This document shows positions 55,713 to 63,769 of a stretch of DNA of 64,000 nucleotides, piece after piece. This DNA comes from Longibaculum muris (GTDB lineage: Bacteria > Bacillota_I > Bacilli_A > Erysipelotrichales > Coprobacillaceae), in contig NZ_SMCQ01000009.1 in assembly GCF_004343035.1 (NCBI RefSeq), positions 36,712-100,711 on the forward strand, written 5' to 3'. The notes beneath the pieces were generated by a model. It searched no databases, was not told the DNA's origin, and saw only the letters and a list, made by a program, of their open reading frames with translations. Every line of letters starts with the position of its first letter. Positions within the stretch are counted from its first letter, which is position 1. The translations under genes and the position numbers were made by a program.

Positions 55713-56966
55713 GTGGATTTATTAAGGGATAAGGATGTTATACAAATCGTCCGTAATATGTTGGATTTAATGGATAATCGGCTAGTGAATCATGGCGAAA
55801 GGGTAACATTTTTAATGACAAAGCTTATGGAAGAACTTGGTTATTCACAAGATGATATCTTTTTAGGAGCAAAATTAGCATTATTTCATGATATTGGTGC
55901 CTATAAGACAGATGAAATAGATAATTTGTTAAGTTTTGAATCTCATGATGTTTGGGAACATGCTATTTATGGATACTTGTTTTTATCAAGAATGTCACCA
56001 TTGTCGCAACATGCTGATTGTATTTTGTTTCATCATTTAGATTATAATAAATTATTAGGAATTGAGTGTTCGAATAAAGACTTGGCAAGTTTGATTCATT
56101 TTTGTGATCGTATGGATGTACTTTTACAAAGTCATAAAAATGTTGATGATTATTTTAAAAGTCAGTTAAAAAATGGAAAGTTTCAACAAGATCATATAGA
56201 TGCCTTTTTTAGATTAAATCAAGATAATCGTTTATTAAAACGAATATTCAATGGTGAATATCATCAAGATATGGATGAATTATTTAGTCGCTATATTTTT
56301 AGTCAAGAAGAAAAACATATGTATTTATGTATGTTGGCTTATTCAATTGATTTTAATAGTGAATTTACAGTTATACACACGATTATGACAACATCATTAG
56401 CCCAAGAAATTGCTAAGTTCTGTGATTTAAGTGAGCATGAGATTCAAAAGATTTATTATGGGGCATTATTGCATGATGTGGGAAAGGCTTCAATTCCAAT
56501 TAAAATATTAGAAAAACCAGGCAAGTTAACGGATGAAGAAATGCAGATTATGCAGGGACACGTTTTAGGTAGTGAGAAGGTATTACGTGGTTATGTACCT
56601 GATGATATATTACAAATTGCAATTAGGCATCATGAGAAACTAGATGGCAGTGGTTATCCTTATGGATTAGCGAAAGATGATTTGTCTTTAAGTGAATGTA
56701 TTGTTGCTGTGGCAGACATTTTAAGTGCTTTATTAGGAAGAAGAAGTTATAAAGATCCTTTAAGTGTTGATAAGGCTATGTCAATTATTTGTGAGATGGC
56801 TAAAGATGGTTTGATTTCTCAGGAAGTTGTTGATACTTTTGTCGAACATCAAGAAGAAATATTAATGAATACAAGACAACATTCTCAGGAATTAAGAGAA
56901 ATCTATGAGTCAATGCAAAGTGATTATGTTCATATTAGAGAAGAAATTAGAAAATATTTACTGTAA
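55713..56966 (+). CDS. Tandem HD / HD-GYP domain phosphohydrolase
   Basis: A 417-residue protein with two HD domains. The first (about 20-190) has LVNHGERV and LFHDIGAYKTDE but no GYP motif. The second (about 215-400) is a full HD-GYP domain: LLHDVGKASIPIKIL, HVLGSEKVL and HHEKLDGSGYPYGL. HD-GYP domains cleave cyclic di-nucleotides. There is no receiver or membrane part, so the first HD may sense or regulate. GTG 55713 is the start. No GGDEF protein is in the window. Confidence 0.87.
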   Translation: MDLLRDKDVIQIVRNMLDLMDNRLVNHGERVTFLMTKLMEELGYSQDDIFLGAKLALFHDIGAYKTDEIDNLLSFESHDVWEHAIYGYLFLSRMSPLSQHADCILFHHLDYNKLLGIECSNKDLASLIHFCDRMDVLLQSHKNVDDYFKSQLKNGKFQQDHIDAFFRLNQDNRLLKRIFNGEYHQDMDELFSRYIFSQEEKHMYLCMLAYSIDFNSEFTVIHTIMTTSLAQEIAKFCDLSEHEIQKIYYGALLHDVGKASIPIKILEKPGKLTDEEMQIMQGHVLGSEKVLRGYVPDDILQIAIRHHEKLDGSGYPYGLAKDDLSLSECIVAVADILSALLGRRSYKDPLSVDKAMSIICEMAKDGLISQEVVDTFVEHQEEILMNTRQHSQELREIYESMQSDYVHIREEIRKYLL

Positions 56967-56995
56967 AGGTATTATGATAAACATAATATCTTTTT
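56965..56995 (+). terminator. Terminator after the HD-GYP gene
   Basis: AAAGGTATTATG and CATAATATCTTT form an imperfect stem ending in TTTTT. Confidence 0.75.
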
Positions 56996-57000
56996 CTATA

Positions 57001-57028
57001 TTGACAAAAATAATATATATGGTATATT
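57001..57028 (+). promoter_or_regulatory. Promoter of the third complete GH1 gene
   Basis: TTGACA (57001-57006), 16 bases, TATATT (57023-57028). A perfect palindrome follows eight bases after the -10 box. Confidence 0.8.
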
Positions 57029-57035
57029 GTAATCA

Positions 57036-57051
57036 TAATGTTATAACATTA
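57036..57051. promoter_or_regulatory. Palindromic GntR operator, copy 1
   Basis: TAATGTTATAACATTA is a perfect 16-bp palindrome just downstream of the -10 box. Its 14-base core AATGTTATAACATT recurs at 59300 and 59364 around the EIIC promoter, on both sides of the GntR gene at 58543. Confidence 0.8.
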
Positions 57052-57084
57052 CAACAAAATTAACATTATGAGAGGAAGATAAAA

Positions 57085-58473
57085 ATGAAATACGAATTTC
57101 CACAAGATTTTAAATGGGGCTCAGCCGTTTGGGCTCAAGGAACTGAGGGGGCTTTTGATAAGGATGGTAAAGCTCCTACAGTTTGGGATGAATACTATCG
57201 CTTGTCACCAGAACGCTTTTATAATGAAATTGGACCTAGTGATACATTAAACTGGTATGAAAATTACGAAAAATATGCACAACTTGCTCAAGATATTGAA
57301 CATAATAGTTTTAGAACTTCTATTCTATGGGCACGTCTTTTACCAGATGGAAAAACAGTGAATGAAAAAGCTGTGACTTATTATAAGAATATGTTTAAAG
57401 CTTTTAAGAATAGAGGAATGGAATTATCAATTGTTTTATATTGGTTTGATATGCCTTTGTTATTTGAAAAACAAGGTGGATTTACGAATCGTGATGTGAT
57501 TGATTCTTTTGTTTATTATTGTGAAAAATGTTTTGAATTATTTGATGGGTTGGTTGATATTTGGTATATCTATAATGAACCAATTGTTGATGTTGGAATT
57601 AAATATTTAAGAGATATGTGTTATCCTAATAAAATTGATTTTAATCTTACTAATCAAGCTATTTATCATATGGTTATTGCTCATGCAATGGTTGTTAAAT
57701 GTTTTAAAGAAGGTCAATACAATGGAAAGATTGGTTCCGTATTAAATCATCAGCATATCTATCCAAGAAGTCAAAATACTGGCGATTTAGAGGCCGCACA
57801 TACACTGGATCTGATGACTCAATTATGTTTTGAAGATCCATTACTTGCTGGAGTTCTTAATGAAGAATGGATAGCCTTTTTAAAAGAACATCATGTTATT
57901 ATTGAAATACAAGATGGTGATTTGCAGTTGATTAAAGAAAATAAAATTGATGTCTTAGGATTAAATATTTATCATCCAACACGAGTAAAATGTTTAGATT
58001 ATCTAAGAAATCCTAAGGCTCCTATCACTTTTGATTCATTTACAGAAGAATATCAAATGCATGGTAGACAAATGAATAAAGATCGTGGTTGGGAAATTTA
58101 TCCAAAAGTTGTCTATGATACATTAATGTTAATGAAAGAAAAATATGGGAATCCTGAAATGCGTATTACTGAAAATGGTATGGGGGTTCAAGATGAATAT
58201 CGTTTTAGAAATCATGCGGGTCAAATTCAAGATGATTATCGTATTGATTATGTTAAAAAGCATTTAATTTGGGCATATCAGGCTATTCAAGATGGAGCTA
58301 ACTTAAAAGGTTATAATATGTGGTCTTTTATTGATTTATGGTCACCATCTAATCAATTTAAGAATTGTTATGGTTTTTATGAATATGATTTAGAAACTGG
58401 TGAAACAAAGAAGAAAAAAAGTGCTGATTGGTTTAAACAAGTGACTTTAAATAATGGATTTGAATCAGAATAG
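57085..58473 (+). CDS. GH1 phospho-glycosidase, divergent subgroup
   Basis: A 462-residue GH1 enzyme. Acid/base Glu165 is in IYNEP and nucleophile Glu363 in ITENGMG. It shares RGWEIYPKVVYD, LNIYHPTRVK and the altered phosphate region SPSNQFKNCYG with the GH1 at 4796, so the two belong to the same subgroup, apart from the classical enzyme at 9938. Its promoter has the palindromic operator of the GntR regulator that follows. The substrate is likely the phosphorylated disaccharide made by the EIIC at 59395, released sugars then going to the three isomerase-like proteins of that operon. Confidence 0.9.
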   Translation: MKYEFPQDFKWGSAVWAQGTEGAFDKDGKAPTVWDEYYRLSPERFYNEIGPSDTLNWYENYEKYAQLAQDIEHNSFRTSILWARLLPDGKTVNEKAVTYYKNMFKAFKNRGMELSIVLYWFDMPLLFEKQGGFTNRDVIDSFVYYCEKCFELFDGLVDIWYIYNEPIVDVGIKYLRDMCYPNKIDFNLTNQAIYHMVIAHAMVVKCFKEGQYNGKIGSVLNHQHIYPRSQNTGDLEAAHTLDLMTQLCFEDPLLAGVLNEEWIAFLKEHHVIIEIQDGDLQLIKENKIDVLGLNIYHPTRVKCLDYLRNPKAPITFDSFTEEYQMHGRQMNKDRGWEIYPKVVYDTLMLMKEKYGNPEMRITENGMGVQDEYRFRNHAGQIQDDYRIDYVKKHLIWAYQAIQDGANLKGYNMWSFIDLWSPSNQFKNCYGFYEYDLETGETKKKKSADWFKQVTLNNGFESE

Positions 58474-58542
58474 CATTAATTTCACAAAAATTGGAATAAT
58501 TAGTGTATAATAAAGTTAACAGAAGTGAAAAGGGGTGAAGAT

Positions 58543-59259
58543 ATGAAACTTAGTTTTCAAAGTGGTCAAAAGCCGTTATGGAGTCAACTCTATGATATAT
58601 TAGAATCACGTATTTTAAATGGAGAATATAAAGAAGGAGAAGTTCTTCCTAGTGAAATGTCTTTAATGGAAGAATTTGGAGTATCAAGAGTCACAGTGCG
58701 TCAAGCAATGGATAAATTGATTAATGCTAAACTTATTTCTAGAAAGCGTGGAAAAGGGACTATTGTTTTAAAACGTGAAAATACAGTTGCAACTTCTTTT
58801 CAATCTTCTTTTAATGGTGTAAAAGAAACAAATAATAATAATGATCGACGTGTTATTGGAGTTGAATATACAACTCCACCAATAGATGTTGCTTATTATT
58901 TTGGAATTTCAGTTAATGTGCCTGTTTTAAAATTAACAAGACAGACTTATGTTGATGAAAAACCTGTTACACATTATGAAACTTATATTAACCCAATTGT
59001 TCCAGTAGATGAAAAGACTGATTTTAGTGGTTCTATGTATGCTAAATTAGAACAAGCAGGATATCCAATTACACATGTAAAAGAGAAAATAACGGCCACT
59101 CTGATGAGTACAAAACAAAAAGAGCTATTTCAAATCGCAAAGAAAAATGAAGCTATTATGAATCGTACAAGAATGGGGAGTTCTAATGATTTACCTATTG
59201 AGTATACATATTCACAATATGTTGCAAATGGATATGAATTAGTAATTGATTTAAAGTAA
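58543..59259 (+). CDS. GntR/HutC family regulator
   Basis: A 238-residue regulator with an N-terminal winged helix (LPSEMSLMEEFGVSRVTVRQ) and a UTRA domain (LKLTRQTYVDEKPVTHYETYI). It probably represses the GH1 gene before it and the EIIC operon after it, since the palindrome AATGTTATAACATT occurs once in the first promoter and twice in the second. The inducer is likely a phosphosugar bound by the UTRA domain. ATG 58543 is used; the GTG at 58525 precedes the AAAGGGGTG ribosome binding site. TATAAT at 58506 may be its own -10 box; no palindrome is seen there. Confidence 0.93.
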   Translation: MKLSFQSGQKPLWSQLYDILESRILNGEYKEGEVLPSEMSLMEEFGVSRVTVRQAMDKLINAKLISRKRGKGTIVLKRENTVATSFQSSFNGVKETNNNNDRRVIGVEYTTPPIDVAYYFGISVNVPVLKLTRQTYVDEKPVTHYETYINPIVPVDEKTDFSGSMYAKLEQAGYPITHVKEKITATLMSTKQKELFQIAKKNEAIMNRTRMGSSNDLPIEYTYSQYVANGYELVIDLK

Positions 59260-59261
59260 TA

Positions 59262-59295
59262 AATAACTGCCTGAAAGGGCAGTTATTATTTTTCT
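59262..59295 (+). terminator. Terminator after the GntR gene
   Basis: AATAACTGCC (59262-59271), loop of six, GGCAGTTATT (59278-59287), then ATTTTTC. Confidence 0.88.
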
Positions 59296-59299
59296 TTTA

Positions 59300-59313
59300 A
59301 ATGTTATAACATT
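59300..59313. promoter_or_regulatory. Palindromic GntR operator, copy 2
   Basis: AATGTTATAACATT, exact copy of the core at 57037, lying 15 bases upstream of the -35 box of the EIIC promoter. Confidence 0.8.
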
Positions 59314-59327
59314 CTAACATAAAAGTG

Positions 59328-59355
59328 TTGCATTCATAACATGTTGTGTTATAAT
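59328..59355 (+). promoter_or_regulatory. Promoter of the EIIC/isomerase operon
   Basis: TTGCAT (59328-59333), 16 bases, TATAAT (59350-59355). It lies between two exact operator copies. ATAACA (59336-59341) and TGTTAT (59347-59352) add half-sites in the reverse order in the spacer. Confidence 0.78.
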
Positions 59356-59363
59356 AATATTGT

Positions 59364-59377
59364 AATGTTATAACATT
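59364..59377. promoter_or_regulatory. Palindromic GntR operator, copy 3
   Basis: AATGTTATAACATT again, eight bases after the -10 box and just before AGAGGAGGAG. Its centre is 64 bases from copy 2, close to six helical turns, so one repressor could bridge both by a DNA loop. Confidence 0.8.
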
Positions 59378-59394
59378 TGTAGAGGAGGAGAAAT

Positions 59395-60681
59395 ATGGAT
59401 AAATTAAATAAAGTTCTTGAAAAGTATTTAGTACCAATAGGAAGTTATTTGTCAAGTAATAAGTACTTGCAAATTTTAAGAAAATCAATGTTAGCAATTA
59501 TGCCTTTAACAATTGCAGGATCAGTCGTTTTGATTATTAATAGTTTCCCATTTATTGATAATGTTGTTCCAGCAGCAATTATGACAGAAGTAAGAAGTTT
59601 ATTGGGAATTATTTCTAGTGTTTCGTTAAGTTTGGTTGCCTTTTATTTAGCAGGAGTTGTCAGTTATTACTATGCTAAAGAGGAAAAGACAGAACCATTA
59701 TTTGCGATGATTGTTGGAATCAGTTCTTTCTTAATTTTAACCCCATTAACATTAGAAGTCGAAGGTGTTAAAGATTTAATTACTAATGTTATTCCTATGA
59801 GTTGGTTAGGTGGTAAAGGTTTATTTGTTGCCTTAATTACTGGTTTCTTATCAGGTTATGTTTTCAATACATTATTAAAAAAGAATTTAACAATTAAATT
59901 ACCTAGCAGTGTTCCACCAATGGTTGCAGCTCCATTTAGAATATTAGTTCCAGCATTTATTACATTCCTTGTATTTGCTATTATTAGATACGCTTTCACA
60001 TTTACTCCATATGGCAATGTTCATACTTTATTCTTTGATGTTTTACAAACACCATTGATGAAGTTAGGAGCAAGTTTACCAGCAATGATTGTGATTGTTA
60101 TATTTATTCAAACAATGTGGTTTATGGGATTGCATGGTCAAAGTATTACAAAAGCTGTTATTTTACCAGTTTGGGAAGCAGCAACGTTTGCCAATCTTGC
60201 AGCTACACAAGCCGGATTAAAACCAGAGTATATTTTTACAACACAATTCCATGATGTATTTATTCCAATCCAATTTACATCATTAATTATTGCATGTTTA
60301 TTAGTATCAAAAAGTGTTCAATTGAAATCAGTCGCAAAACTTTCAGTTGGTTCAGCTATTTTCAATATCTCAGAACCAGTTGTATTTGGGGCACCAGTTG
60401 TTTTAAATGTTATGCTTTTAATTCCTTGGGTATTGGTTATGGTTGTCTTTGTCTTAATTACTTGGGGTGCAATGGCTAGTGGATTATGTCCTTATCCAAC
60501 AGGTGCTGTTATTCCTTGGACAACACCACCATTTATTTCTGGATATTTAGCAACAGGTTCAATTATGGGTGTTGTAGTTCAACTTGTGAATTTTATTGTA
60601 GGTACTTTGATTTATATTCCTTTTGTAAAAATGTATGATAAGCAATTATTAAAAGATGAACAACTTCAAGTAGAGGAGTAG
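59395..60681 (+). CDS. PTS EIIC, lactose/cellobiose family (second)
   Basis: A 428-residue permease of the same family as the EIIC at 366. MWFMGLHGQSITKAVI and FNISEPVVFGAPVVLN are the conserved loops; about ten membrane segments are seen. No EIIB or EIIA gene is in the operon, so it must use subunits from elsewhere; the EIIB at 6244 is one candidate. It is followed after three bases by a cupin isomerase gene. Expression is likely under tight GntR control from two operators. Confidence 0.93.
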   Translation: MDKLNKVLEKYLVPIGSYLSSNKYLQILRKSMLAIMPLTIAGSVVLIINSFPFIDNVVPAAIMTEVRSLLGIISSVSLSLVAFYLAGVVSYYYAKEEKTEPLFAMIVGISSFLILTPLTLEVEGVKDLITNVIPMSWLGGKGLFVALITGFLSGYVFNTLLKKNLTIKLPSSVPPMVAAPFRILVPAFITFLVFAIIRYAFTFTPYGNVHTLFFDVLQTPLMKLGASLPAMIVIVIFIQTMWFMGLHGQSITKAVILPVWEAATFANLAATQAGLKPEYIFTTQFHDVFIPIQFTSLIIACLLVSKSVQLKSVAKLSVGSAIFNISEPVVFGAPVVLNVMLLIPWVLVMVVFVLITWGAMASGLCPYPTGAVIPWTTPPFISGYLATGSIMGVVVQLVNFIVGTLIYIPFVKMYDKQLLKDEQLQVEE

Positions 60682-60684
60682 ACT

Positions 60685-61461
60685 ATGAAATATAATCCAG
60701 GATTTAATATTATTCCTACATATAATCCTTTAGGATTTGAATATGGACAAGGGGTATTTGGACCAATTGTTGAAAATCGAACATTGGAGGCAATTAGACA
60801 GAATCTTATGGATCCACAAAGTCAAGGTCCAGAGATTGTCTATTCCATTGCGATGGATGTAGGGAATAATCAAGATAAACAAGCTATGCTTGAAAGAAAT
60901 CTTTTATATGGTGCAGTCACATATGCAAAAGGAACAATAGGAAAAGAACCAGTTCGTTCGCAGGGACACATTCATGCTGTGTCTCAGTCGTGTGGAATGT
61001 CAACTTGTGAAGTCTATGAAATATGGAGTGGTGAAGCTTATATTTATATGCAACAAACAGCTCATGATAATCCTGGGAAATGTTATGCAGTGCATGCGAA
61101 ACCAGGTGATGTTGTGATTGTTCCACCAGGTTGGGCACATGCAACGATTGTTGCTAATCTTCAAGAAAATTTAACTTTTGGCGCATGGTGTGTGAGAGAT
61201 TTTGGTTTTGATTATACAGAAGTTAGAGCACATCAAGGTGTTGCTTGGTTTCCAGTTGTTGAAGGGAACCAAATCAAGTTTATTGCTAATGAAAATTACA
61301 AAAAAAGTGAGCTTGTTATTAAGAAACCACGTATTTATGAAGAATTTCAGATTGAAAAGGGAATACCTATTTATCAACAATTTGTCGACAATCCAGATAA
61401 ATTCTTATTTGTCTCTCGTCCACAAATTGCTATGGAAATATGGGAAAATTTTATCCCATAA
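60685..61461 (+). CDS. Cupin-type glucose-6-phosphate isomerase family protein (first)
   Basis: A 258-residue cupin protein of the archaeal-type phosphoglucose isomerase family. RSQGHIHAVSQSCGMSTCE holds the metal-binding His residues and Glu; VVIVPPGWAHATIV gives the last His. Such enzymes interconvert glucose-6-P and fructose-6-P with a metal ion. It begins three bases after the EIIC stop. A second, different cupin isomerase follows, which is unusual. This protein is longer than the usual 190 residues, with about 60 extra at the C-terminus. Confidence 0.85.
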   Translation: MKYNPGFNIIPTYNPLGFEYGQGVFGPIVENRTLEAIRQNLMDPQSQGPEIVYSIAMDVGNNQDKQAMLERNLLYGAVTYAKGTIGKEPVRSQGHIHAVSQSCGMSTCEVYEIWSGEAYIYMQQTAHDNPGKCYAVHAKPGDVVIVPPGWAHATIVANLQENLTFGAWCVRDFGFDYTEVRAHQGVAWFPVVEGNQIKFIANENYKKSELVIKKPRIYEEFQIEKGIPIYQQFVDNPDKFLFVSRPQIAMEIWENFIP

Positions 61462-61473
61462 AAGGAGAAGATT

Positions 61474-62016
61474 ATGAAAGTGATAGAACCAGAAGTTATA
61501 CATCATATTGCAGATAGTGTTATTGAAGGTGAAAAAGTAGAAAAATATAGTAAAAAATATCATGAGGTTGCATATCTTTATGAACAGCCAAGGGAAGATG
61601 ATCCGATTGTTTATGAGGTCTATTCATATAGCAAAGGAGAAAATATTTTGGGTAATTTACAGTGGGGATTAACTGTTTTGAAACCAGTTTATTCTTTTGA
61701 TGAATGTAATATGACAAAAGGACATTTTCATGAAAATAAAGATTGTGCTGAAATTTATTTTGGGATTGCTGGTGAAGGGCTATTGTTATTGATGGATGAA
61801 GATGGTGAGACTTGGGCTGAAAAAGTATATGAGGGATCTTTACATCATATTGCTGGAACAATTGCTCATCGCTTGGTTAATATTGGTGAAACTGATTTAA
61901 AGGTAGGAGCATGTTGGCCTACTGCAGCTGGTCATGATTACCAAGCAATTGAAAGAAAGGAATTTGGATACAGAGTTTTTAAAAGAAATGGTGAAGTGAA
62001 ATTTATAAAAAGATAG
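61474..62016 (+). CDS. Cupin-type glucose-6-phosphate isomerase family protein (second)
   Basis: A 180-residue cupin of the same broad family and close to its normal length. TKGHFHENKDCAEIYFGIAGEG is the metal site, and LHHIAGTIAHRLVN gives the last ligand. It is only distantly like the gene before it, so it is not a recent duplicate. It may act on another sugar phosphate or another anomer. Start lies 12 bases after the first isomerase, behind AAAGGAG. Confidence 0.87.
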   Translation: MKVIEPEVIHHIADSVIEGEKVEKYSKKYHEVAYLYEQPREDDPIVYEVYSYSKGENILGNLQWGLTVLKPVYSFDECNMTKGHFHENKDCAEIYFGIAGEGLLLLMDEDGETWAEKVYEGSLHHIAGTIAHRLVNIGETDLKVGACWPTAAGHDYQAIERKEFGYRVFKRNGEVKFIKR

Positions 62017-62027
62017 GAATGAGAAAG

Positions 62028-63746
62028 ATGAATTATGATAAATATCCTGAAACTAAGATTATTGGATTTGATGATGATGTTTTTGAAAATCAACAACAAA
62101 TTAAAGAAAAAATAATGACTTATAAAAGTTATGAAGATTTTTGTTTGACAGTTGAATGTTATCCTGGTGTAGATGATGAAATTCTAGATTTGATTCAAGA
62201 CGTTTATGAACCACGTTTTGTGATAAGAAGTGAAGATATCTTTTATGATAAAGATAAATTAAATGAAATGATGGCTTCTCATTTAACAGATGATCGTGTA
62301 CGTGGGGTTATGTACTATGGAAAAATGGAAGATTTTGTTGATGATAAAAAATTAGAAGCGATGAAAGAAGTTGCAAAGTCACATGGAAGGATTCTTATTT
62401 ATGGAGTAGGTGCAAGTCTTATTTCAAGAGGTGATATTTATATTTATTGTGATTTAGCACGCTGGGAAATTCAATGTCGTTATCGTAAAGGAATGCCAAA
62501 TTTTAAGCAGGATAATAATGATGAAGATTCATTAAGAAAAATTAAAAGAGGTTTCTTTATTGAATGGCGTATTGCAGATAAACAAAAAATGAAAATGTTT
62601 GATGATATTGATTATCTTCTTGACAGCAATATCAAAAATCAACCAAAAATGATTACTGGAGAAGCTTTAAGAGAAGGATTAAAACAAATTGCTAAGCAAC
62701 CATTCCGTTTGGTTCCATATTTTGATCCTGGAGTATGGGGTGGACAATGGATGAAGGAAGTCTGTGGGTTAGATTCTAAGCAGGATAATTATGCTTGGAG
62801 TTTTGATGGTGTTCCTGAGGAAAATAGCTTGTATTTAAGATATGGACAAACGCGAATTGAAATTCCTGCTATGGATTTAGTGTTATATCAACCAGTAGAA
62901 TTATTGGGAATGAAAAATTATTGTCGCTTTGGTGCAGAATTTCCTATTCGTTTTGACTTTTTAGATACAATGGGTGGTCAAAATTTAAGCTTACAAGTTC
63001 ATCCATTGACGGAATATATTAAATCACATTTTGGTATGACTTATACTCAAGATGAAAGTTATTATATTTTAGATTGCCAAAACGGTGGAGGTGTTTATTT
63101 AGGACTTAAAGATAATATTAGTCCTGATCAAATGATTCAAGATTTAAAAACTGCTCAAGCAGGAAAAGATAAGTTTCATGCTGATAAATATGTAAACTTC
63201 TTTGAAGCTAAAAAACATGATCATTTCTTAATACCTGCTGGAACAATTCATTGTTCATCAGCTAATTGTATGGTTTTAGAAATTAGTGCTACGCCTTATA
63301 TATTTACCTTTAAATTATGGGATTGGGATAGATTAGGATTAGACGGCCTCCCTCGTCCAATTCATATTGAAGATGGTGCAAAGAATATTCAGTGGGATCG
63401 TACAACCAAATGGGTAAAAGAAAATCTTGTGAATAATATTCAAATGATTCATAATGATGATGACTATAAAGAAGAAAAAACAGGACTTCATGAATTAGAA
63501 TTCATTGAAACGAGAAGATTTACAACACAGCAAAAAACTTATCATGATTGTCATCTTGGTTTCCATATGTTGAACCTTGTTGAAGGAAGCCAGGCAGTTG
63601 TGGAAAGTCCAACCAATGCATTTGAACCATTTATTGTACATTATGCAGAGACTTTTATTATTCCTAGTGCAGTTTTAGAATATACAATTCGTCCATATAA
63701 TGATAATGAAACAATTAAATTTATAAAAGCATATGTAAGAGCATAA
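62028..63746 (+). CDS. Class I mannose-6-phosphate isomerase-like protein with N-terminal extension
   Basis: A 572-residue protein. The C-terminal 350 residues match class I mannose-6-P isomerase: LSLQVHP, DESYYIL, FLIPAGTIHCSSANCMVLEIS and FKLWDWDRLGLDG. The first 205 residues are an extra domain that I do not recognise firmly; GRILIYGVGASLISRGDIYIYCDLARWEIQ looks like a kinase-type nucleotide fold without a clear P-loop. Common PMI proteins have 310-390 residues. ATG 62028 is chosen, nine bases after AGGA. Lying last in an EIIC operon, it suggests that one half of the imported sugar is mannose-6-P or a related ketose or aldose phosphate. Confidence 0.83.
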   Translation: MNYDKYPETKIIGFDDDVFENQQQIKEKIMTYKSYEDFCLTVECYPGVDDEILDLIQDVYEPRFVIRSEDIFYDKDKLNEMMASHLTDDRVRGVMYYGKMEDFVDDKKLEAMKEVAKSHGRILIYGVGASLISRGDIYIYCDLARWEIQCRYRKGMPNFKQDNNDEDSLRKIKRGFFIEWRIADKQKMKMFDDIDYLLDSNIKNQPKMITGEALREGLKQIAKQPFRLVPYFDPGVWGGQWMKEVCGLDSKQDNYAWSFDGVPEENSLYLRYGQTRIEIPAMDLVLYQPVELLGMKNYCRFGAEFPIRFDFLDTMGGQNLSLQVHPLTEYIKSHFGMTYTQDESYYILDCQNGGGVYLGLKDNISPDQMIQDLKTAQAGKDKFHADKYVNFFEAKKHDHFLIPAGTIHCSSANCMVLEISATPYIFTFKLWDWDRLGLDGLPRPIHIEDGAKNIQWDRTTKWVKENLVNNIQMIHNDDDYKEEKTGLHELEFIETRRFTTQQKTYHDCHLGFHMLNLVEGSQAVVESPTNAFEPFIVHYAETFIIPSAVLEYTIRPYNDNETIKFIKAYVRA

Positions 63747-63769
63747 AAACGCACAAGAGTGCGTTTTTG
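63746..63769 (+). terminator. Terminator of the EIIC/isomerase operon
   Basis: AAAAACGCAC (63746-63755), loop AAGA, GTGCGTTTTT (63760-63769). Confidence 0.93.

Noticed and set aside
59297..59497. Minus-strand frame over the EIIC promoter
   Set aside because: It covers two operators, the promoter and the EIIC start, has no ribosome binding site and a composition of antisense reading.
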